Translations under genes and position numbers: made by a program
The notes under the pieces: model-generated
What the model saw: the letters and a program-made list of their open reading frames with translations, nothing else
Database searches by the model: none
What the model was told of the DNA's origin: nothing
In this document: one piece after another, positions 41,838-48,500 of the stretch
Layout: each line of letters begins with the position of its first letter
Numbering within the stretch: position 1 is the first letter of the stretch
DNA from: Glandiceps talaboti
Taxonomy: Eukaryota > Hemichordata > Enteropneusta > Spengelidae
Reading direction: 5' to 3'
NCBI RefSeq assembly: GCF_964340395.1
Contig: NC_135557.1
Span: 12,426,046-12,474,545, forward strand
DNA length: 48,500 nt

Positions 41838-41965
41838 AGCTTTCCACAACAACTATCTGTGACAATATCTGTTACTATTATAGTTATCTCTGATAATATC
41901 TGTTACTATAGCTATCTCTGACACTACCTGGTACTATAGTTATCCCGGACAATGCCTGTTACTGT
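41838..41965. repeat. Degenerate ~33-bp tandem repeat
   Basis: Three to four units of the type gttactatagttatctctgac aatatct. A further fragment of the same repeat lies at 42,200-42,250. Confidence 0.6.
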
Positions 41966-42414
41966 TACGGCATTAAATCTCCCAATACTACTAGAATGTA
42001 TTTCGTGTAACTCTAGAATGTATTAAATGCATTTATTACAAGCTCCCTGGACCGTCCGCCCGGTCTTAGAATGTATTTCGTGCAGTCAGAGAATGTAAAA
42101 AATGATTTCTAACTTCTGTTTAAAAAAATGTAAAACGTGCATGAGTTAAATGTAAAAATGTATTTCCTGCAAAATATATGACTTCTGGCCATGGATGCAA
42201 TACCTGTTACTATAGCTATCTCTGACAATACCTACTGTAGTTATCAATGACAATGTGTACACACTGGCACCGTCACTGTGTCCACAATTTTTACCAGTTA
42301 CATGTACTTCCGGGTCACTAACACGTGACTTGTGGGGATTCCACTTCTGTACGTCTGGGAAATCGCTTCTGTCTGGGAAATCGTTTCTGTTGCGGAAATG
42401 TCTGACATCGCGGA

Positions 42415-42770
42415 AATTGCTTTGAACTCTGTCATTGAGAGCGGTGAAATTGCTTTGAACGCCCAGGCATTGAGAGCGCGGAAATTGCTTTGAACGCCCA
42501 GTCATTGAGAGCGGTGAAATTGCTTTGAACGCCCAGTCATTGAGAGCGCGGAAATTGCTTCGAACGCTCAGTCATTGAGAGCGCTGAAATTGCTTTGAAC
42601 GCCCAGTCATTGAGAGCGGTGAAATTGCTTTGAACGCTCAGTCATTGAGAGCGCGGAAATTGCTTTGAACGCTCAGTCATTGAGAGCGCGGAAATTGCTT
42701 TGAACTCAGTCATTGAGAGCGCGGAAATTGCTTTGAACGCCCAATCATTGAGAGCGCGGAAATGTCCTTC
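42415..42770 (-). repeat. 32-34 bp satellite, right arm (~11 units, inverted)
   Basis: The same units as at 38,560-39,130, in reverse complement (gaaattgctttgaacgccca, gtcattgagagcg). Confidence 0.92.
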
Positions 42771-43619
42771 TCGTCCACCGTAGACCGTCACATGCATCGG
42801 CCGTCTATAGTGGCCAGCCATGCCAGTGATTACGCATTGATTCAGTGCCCAACATTCACATGTGTCACTGTCAACATCATGCAACAAGATCCCCTAACAC
42901 AGCTTTTTCGGAATCAAAATACACATGTACTCATTTAATTTAACCCATCAACAAATGAAAATCACAACCTCTCCCATAAATTTGGTTTACTCAGGCTTCT
43001 GAGCTGTGGCAGATAGATGTTCCGCGTTCCGGTAGCAAGTTCAGTGTTTCGCACACGTCAGTGAGTAGGTCAGAGGTCACGACAGTGACGGTAGACAAAA
43101 CATGTGACGAGAGACGTCCATTTCGACGTCTCCTCTACTCCCGGCTCCCTCTAATGTTTCAATTTGTAGATTAAGTTTATCAAAGTTGATCTTTTTGTGG
43201 CATTTTTATGTTAACAATAGAACTGCGCGTTGTCACTGTATCTTATATGATGTCAACAAAACTTTCCCTTACGCATATGCGCGCAGTCAGTATACTTCTG
43301 GGATTGACGTCGAGTCAGAGCCTGGCCTGGTCCGGCCGTGGACTTAGATAATTTTGAAGACTGCCGTAAAATGAATGTGCCAAAGCGACGCAAGGTGGGA
43401 AAATTATTGCGTCATTTGTAATTTTAGGGGGCCAATGTCGCAAGGTCGTGGCCTCGGCAGAACTGGTCTAAGACGCCATGAGGAACCTTACAATTTTGCT
43501 GTGCTCAGGGGTCGGTCGGAAATAAAAAAACTTTTTTTTTCCTGATGTCGGAGCTGCAAATTAGGGTCGGTCGGGAGATGAGAAACAGAAAAATAAAAAG
43601 GGCCGCCCTTATCAGGAGT

Positions 43620-44700
43620 ACGATCCAAATGACGAGCGATCGTAATTTTATGTGCGTTTTTCGCTCAAAAATCGAATTTCAACATGGCGGAAGTAATTAA
43701 CGGCTCTCATAACATGGTCTACGATATAAATTATGTCACTATCTTTGGATATTTCGACAGAATTTGACTCGAAATACACCGTTGAATACAAGTACTTAGG
43801 TATGGGAACACGTGTGTACTTTGTGTGTAAGCATCAAATTCCCGCTAATACTAAGGCCGCGGGAGCTGTCGACGGCAGTTGCAGTTTCTGGTTGAATTTT
43901 TGAATGTCGTTCAAATTTACGCAATCTTGTGACCATGCCGACGCCCATGCTAACGTTCTAGGGGTAATTTTCGGCTATATCATGGATTATATGGGTTTAT
44001 TTCTTTTTGTTACGGCTCAATAATGACTTGTATTTGTATTAGCTCACTGTGTAGGGGTCAGTGGAGGAAAACTTACGCTTGATATTGGCGATTTTCCGAT
44101 CGGATTTTTTACGTGCGTTTTTCAATGTAAAATTCAAATTTCAACATCGGCGAAGCAAAATCTGTCTCCCCCTAACATTGTTTGCAATGTAAATAAAGGT
44201 GCTGTTCGTAGAAATTTCCACTCAATTTTGACTATGAATACGGTGTTTTATACAAGGAGATGGCTGAGTGAACTCGATGCAGTATATGGAAAGATCAGAT
44301 TATCGCAACGTTACTTCAAAGTCCCGACTGCATATTTGCTTTTGTGGGTAAGCATGTCGGCAAAAAGCGTCATGTTGGCGTCCCGATTCTGACTCGTATA
44401 CTACCAACTTGTGGGCATTTTTTACTGATTTTGAGCATAAATTTTGTGATAATTTTTTGTTGTTCTCTCAAACAATGATATATAATTACACAAACTGATT
44501 TTTCTGAAGGTATTGGGGCGACGACTTCAGATATGTTTTACCCTTTTATGCCGGTGCGGGGCCGATTATTGCATCGTAATCGGATTAGTAGGCCGTTGAT
44601 TATTTTCGTTCAAATTTAATACGACTGAAAATAACATTTTCTGACAAATTTTCGCCGATTTTGACCATTTAGTCAGTATACAGGAGTTTTGTAAGAACGT
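43620..44700. repeat. Diverged tandem duplication, ~460-500 bp unit
   Basis: gtgcgtttttcgctcaaaaa followed by atttcaacatggcggaag near 43,650 matches acgtgcgtttttcaatgtaa and atttcaacatcggcgaagc near 44,110. The similarity continues into the gaatacaagtactt / gttttatacaag region. It lies inside the piggyBac-like element near its right end. No long frame. Confidence 0.55.
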
Positions 44701-45030
44701 AAATGTTGGTATTTTGAATTTTGTTTGTAATATAAATATTTTGTTTATTTGTGATATGTCAATAAATAAACAGCCAGTGTTAGTTTTGTTAATATTTTGT
44801 TACTTTAATCCATATTTCGATTGTGTGTGTGATATTTGAATGTATGTATTTGCAACTATGATGTAGAAAATTTATTTTCCATTCAAATGATACCTTATTT
44901 TTCAAAAATAAGCAACTCTAAGTATTTTTATATCAGTTTGATTACGTACATAACACTCACTCTCACATTATGTCAGTGAGGGGGCTGGTGGAGAACAAAC
45001 AATCCCATGAGGCAAGTGGTGGTGAAAGGG

Positions 45031-45034
45031 TGAA
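45031..45034. repeat. Target-site duplication of the piggyBac-like element, right (TGAA)
   Basis: TGAA followed by ggta, where the empty site has TTAAggta. This is one substitution from the left TTAA. Confidence 0.75.
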
Positions 45035-45431
45035 GGTATCTTAGATTGAATGAACACATTTCCCTGCCATAATTTGTCTAATTGGAGTGAACTAAGGTGC
45101 CGCCATGAAGATATCAAATGCAAACCTCAAGACATTGGCGCCCGCGTGTACGTGTCTGCATCTAGTGGCAACACGTTTTAATTTATGTATTCCATACTAT
45201 CAAGAGATGACGATTTTGCTGTCATAGTATGGAATGTGTAGTTTCTATTCATCGGTGTCAGCCTGGTTGTATCGCACGCACGCATCAATTGATCGCAGCT
45301 TATGATTAGAACAAGTCGTAATTTACAACAAGAGATTATAGAGCTATACCACCACACTGTCGATATGTAATTTATGTACTTATGTGTGTGAGAGTGTCAC
45401 AATACAGCATACATATTATATATGCACTTCA

Positions 45432-45585
45432 ATGGCTTACATTTTGAAAGTGATCTTTGTCGCAAGTCTTTTTGTGACCCTAGCTTGTTTAATGATAGTA
45501 TTCAACTTACCTTCTCGTCAAACGGTTGTGATTTATAATCCGACAAGACCATACTGGAATAACGCTGCAAACATAACGGAGAAAT
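45432..45585 (+). CDS. Exon 1 of a second sulfotransferase-like gene (paralogue; rest outside window)
   Basis: Inverted copy of exon 1 at 22,310-22,463. The same ATG, the same length (154 nt, phase 1) and the same gtaagt donor are kept. By eye there are eight nucleotide differences, giving four residue changes (H3Y, G7V, G12S, A38T), none breaking the frame or the signal anchor ([20 protein letters not shown]). By arm alignment, exon 2 with the PAPS loop should lie about 60 bp beyond position 48,500, so the copy may be a working gene or a pseudogene. Upstream DNA is duplicated too, so it could have its own promoter. It points away from the first copy. Confidence 0.78.
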
Positions 45586-46599
45586 GTAAGTTGGTCTTAA
45601 ATAGTGGCTAAAGTCATATTGTTATTTGTTTTTTATTAAGCTGTTACGCTCTTAACCTTGTTTTCTTGTTGTTAAGTTTGAAATAACATTTCCATCATGA
45701 AATTATTGAAAGGCATGTTGAGCTCGTTAATTGCAATGAATTTTACTAATAGAAGGATTTTATTAGTAAAGCCAAGGCATGCTAGTCATGATCAGGTGAC
45801 ATTTCATCCCCGTGATTAGCGCGTACAACCCCTACCCTCGCGCATTCAGACACCACTACAGAATGTATGGAGTCGTGTGGGGGAGAGGTGATAGACACAT
45901 TGAAACTGGCAACAGGTTTGTTACCAAAGCTGTTCACCAGTCCATTTATCATGATTTAAAAATGAATATAAATGACGTGTCTTTAACATAATTGTTTTTA
46001 GTTTTATCACGCTCGTCATCTCTGACCGATAGTGGTGAAAGACAAAGTACAGAGTGACAACATTTTACTGATTCGGTGATTGCTACAATGATAACTAGTT
46101 TGCTGAACTAAAGAACACCAGTCTAGCCGCAAAACTAAATAAAACAGCTGTTAAAACTCTGATGTCATAGTTATTTCCACAATACTCTAGCATTTCGTCA
46201 GCAGCAAAACAACCTCCAAATTTGATATATCAATGTAATTCTCACAATACCCCCAAAAAATCTAAATTTATGACGTCATCGCATTTCCCACTGTACCCTA
46301 GCATGACGTCAGAATTGTGAACGGTTGAAATTGTTGTACTGAAGTGCAGCCAATCTCCGATCCAAAAAGAACATGTAAAGTTTATAATTATTTGTACGAG
46401 GTATAGTCTGTTGTGATCCATGCCATCCATTCTAGATTTCAAAGCATTCGAATATTAATTCAAACATAAGCTTACAATGAAAACAAGAACGCTCAAATTT
46501 CGTCCACCTACATTTCATAAAGATTACAATTCTGAGTTGTTTCAGTTTATGGATATCGATGTACTACAACGGCTGGCTCAATTGTAATGAAATTTGGGA

Positions 46600-47270
46600 T
46601 ATATAATCCTTAGGGTAATAGCTAGACCTGATTAGGTTTTGAGCCAGATCTGTTAATGTTTAATTAGAGAAATTTGCATATTAATGAAATCAACTAATTA
46701 CGCAATATCTTAAGCCTGCATACTTCAATTTCAATATAATTTAGTATATTCGTTCAACATAACATACATTTGTCCTATAAAATTCGTTGATGTATCTTAC
46801 GGCGTTAATGAATAATTTGCATAATTAATTATTTTTGGTAATTAGGCTATATCTTAAGAATACATACTTCAAATTCAACATAATTTATTACATACCGTAC
46901 GTTAACCATAACAATCACATATGTCCTATCAAGCTTGTTGGCGTACCTTTCAGTGTTAATGAATAATTTGCATAATTAATGATTTTCGGTAATTAGGCTA
47001 TATCTTAAGAATACATACTTCAATTCCAATATAATTCAGTACATACGTTAACCATAACAAAGCGGATATGTCCTATAAAATCTTTTATATAGCTTAGTTT
47101 TAATGAAAAATTTGCATAATTAATGATTTTAGGTAACTAGGTTGTATCTTAAAAATGCAAGCTTCAAATTTCGTATAATGTGATACGTACATCATAATAA
47201 TACGCACCTGTCCTATGAAGTTTGTTGCTACAACCTTTTCCTATATTTTGAATAATGAATGATATTTAGT
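46600..47270. repeat. ~145-bp tandem array, four units, right arm only
   Basis: The blocks gcataattaatgattttcgg, taattaggctatatcttaag, atacatacttcaa and tgtcctat recur at spacings of 143, 151 and 144 bp (anchors at 46,676, 46,819, 46,970 and 47,114). Each unit has an aatttgcataattaat octamer-like motif. Confidence 0.85.
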
Positions 47271-47877
47271 AATTAAGCAGTATCATAGACTCTTACATAC
47301 ATTAACCTAAGAAAGCATGCTTGTCCAAAAAACAAAGCCTGTTACCATAGTTTTTTAGTTTAATTTATTTACATAATTAGTGATTCCCTTACGGGAGGCA
47401 TTCAGTTTAAATCTGGTTATCAATTGAATGATACTATACATTTAGCCTAAATATTATAATGAATTGCAAATGATGGAATTCAGGCGATAAGTACGAAGTA
47501 TTTCCATTATTATGCACGTGCAACTGAAATGGACCATAAAAATAAAGTGTTTAATCTTTTGCTGTTACTTTAAATGTGTTCACGAAAATAACAACAACCC
47601 ATCCTTGATTAAAATAAAGAAAAAACAAGGGTCATCATACTTTTATCAGTGAAATTCGTCCCCGAGGAGCATTCAGTTTACTTTTACATGTCCCTTTGAG
47701 GTTTTCTCATTCTAGGACATATTATCCATTGTCAATATTTATATCTCTGTACTAACTTCATTTGATGAGCATAGCATTTATGTAGCATTTCTAGCAATTG
47801 CACAACTACGTGTTTTTCATAATATCTACCTATATACTACCCACGTACATGCCCACATGCCTGTCTGCCAACCCACA

Positions 47878-47879
47878 GG

Positions 47880-47916
<37 letters not shown>

Positions 47917-47959
47917 TGGCAGACATACACAGCCGGGTAGGCACACATACATACATACA

Positions 47960-47991
<32 letters not shown>

Positions 47992-48345
47992 CATACATAG
48001 ACAGGCAGACGAAGACAGACACGCACATACCTACATACATACATACATACATACATACATACATACATACATGCATACGTACATACATACATACATACAT
48101 ACATACATACATACATACATACATACATGCATACGTACATACATACATGCATACATACATACATACATACATACACACATACATACATACATACATACAT
48201 ACATACATACATACATACACACATACATACATACATACATACATACATACATACATACATGCATACATACACACATACATACATACATACATACATACAT
48301 ACATACATACATACATCATATATATATATAGATGTACATGCATTT
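47878..48345. repeat. Compound microsatellite (ACAG, ACAT), inverted partner of 19,644-20,038
   Basis: ACAG then long ACAT arrays, a short TA tract and a C-run. The order is the inverse of the left-arm array. The predicted frames through it are artefacts. Confidence 0.95.
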
Positions 48346-48500
48346 CTCCCTGACACCCCCCCCCCCACATACACACACTCAAGTATGATAATATATGGTG
48401 GTGGATAGCTATTTCACCAAAGACCATCATTTTGTTGAAAATGTGATGGAATTTTGTACTGAATTTGATAATGCGTACGAAGGTCTGTTCTTTAGTCATT

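Larger units (their letters stand above)
38539..42783. mobile_element. Foldback element with satellite arms, 4.2 kb, inside the piggyBac-like insertion
   Basis: The left end, ctacggtggacgagaaggac, is the exact inverse of the right end. Both arms continue with inverted satellite arrays (38,560-39,130 and 42,415-42,770). Both also have a shared inner flank (acagaagtggaatccccaca at the left; its inverse at 42,330-42,350). The left arm is about 710 bp and the right about 470 bp. No transposase or target-site duplication was found. Confidence 0.85.
36666..45030. mobile_element. piggyBac-like insertion, 8.37 kb, non-autonomous or composite
   Basis: Begins CCCTTTCACCACC and ends GGTGGTGAAAGGG, a 13-bp perfect terminal inverted repeat. 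It is flanked by TTAA at the left and TGAA (one change from TTAA) at the right. The uninterrupted sequence in the other duplication arm is the empty site, which proves an insertion. TTAA targeting and CCC ends are piggyBac hallmarks. No transposase frame is visible (longest frame 119 codons). The interior holds two nested inverted-repeat elements, a possible solo LTR and a tandem duplication. Confidence 0.85.
45031..48500. repeat. Right arm of the large inverted duplication, outer segment
   Basis: Reverse complement of about 19,526-22,880, running to the window end. It carries exon 1 of a second sulfotransferase-like gene. The part 46,590-47,410 has no counterpart in the left arm, which instead has unrelated sequence at about 20,520-21,020. 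Confidence 0.92.

Noticed and set aside
42146-42887. Repeated ALNDWAFKAIS-like peptide frames on the - strand
   Set aside because: The 32-34 bp satellite unit is not a multiple of three and the frames break; there is no evidence of translation.
47798-48499. Open frames of up to 220 codons on both strands
   Set aside because: They are translations of ACAT/ACAG repeats; the flanking shared words come from the duplicated arm.

Overview
This window looks like nuclear DNA from an invertebrate animal, probably marine. Coding exons are short and split by GT/AG introns. The proteins (an adhesion GPCR and a WSCD-type sulfotransferase-like enzyme) are metazoan families. The rest is AT-rich, full of long microsatellites, and dense with LINE, SINE, MITE, foldback and piggyBac-like elements. 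I cannot fix the phylum from the sequence; a deuterostome or lophotrochozoan would fit.

Layout. 1-8,200: the 3' half of an adhesion GPCR gene on the + strand. Ten exons that splice in phase encode the GPS autoproteolysis motif, all seven membrane helices and a short cytoplasmic tail; the upstream extracellular exons lie outside the window. 8,200-10,545: repeats only, between two genes that end tail to tail. 10,546-22,463: a complete four-exon gene on the - strand for a 293-residue type II membrane sulfotransferase-like protein. Its second intron holds a full-length, target-site-flanked L1/Tx1-type LINE (12,075-17,550) and a hairpin/TIR element (17,635-18,702). 23,620-36,040: a spacer of transposon debris, including a foldback element, MITEs, a SINE, a broken YqaJ-type exonuclease gene and a zinc-knuckle relic. 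36,041-48,500: an inverted copy of the 19.5-23.6 kb region. It carries a second copy of sulfotransferase exon 1 (45,432-45,585, + strand) and is split by an 8.4 kb piggyBac-like insertion (36,666-45,030).

The most striking property is inverted repeats nested inside each other. A gene-sized inverted duplication has one arm opened by a TTAA-flanked element. That element contains a 4.2 kb foldback whose arms are a higher-order satellite, and that foldback surrounds a 1.2 kb element with its own ~150 bp inverted arms. The second most notable point is that the otherwise uninterrupted LINE ORF2 has arginine where the catalytic histidine of the endonuclease SDH motif is expected.

The two host genes have no evident functional link. 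The two sulfotransferase copies are a divergent paralogous pair; the next exon of the right-hand copy is predicted about 60 bp beyond the window edge. All coordinates were read by eye, so repeat boundaries are approximate unless a target-site duplication is given.
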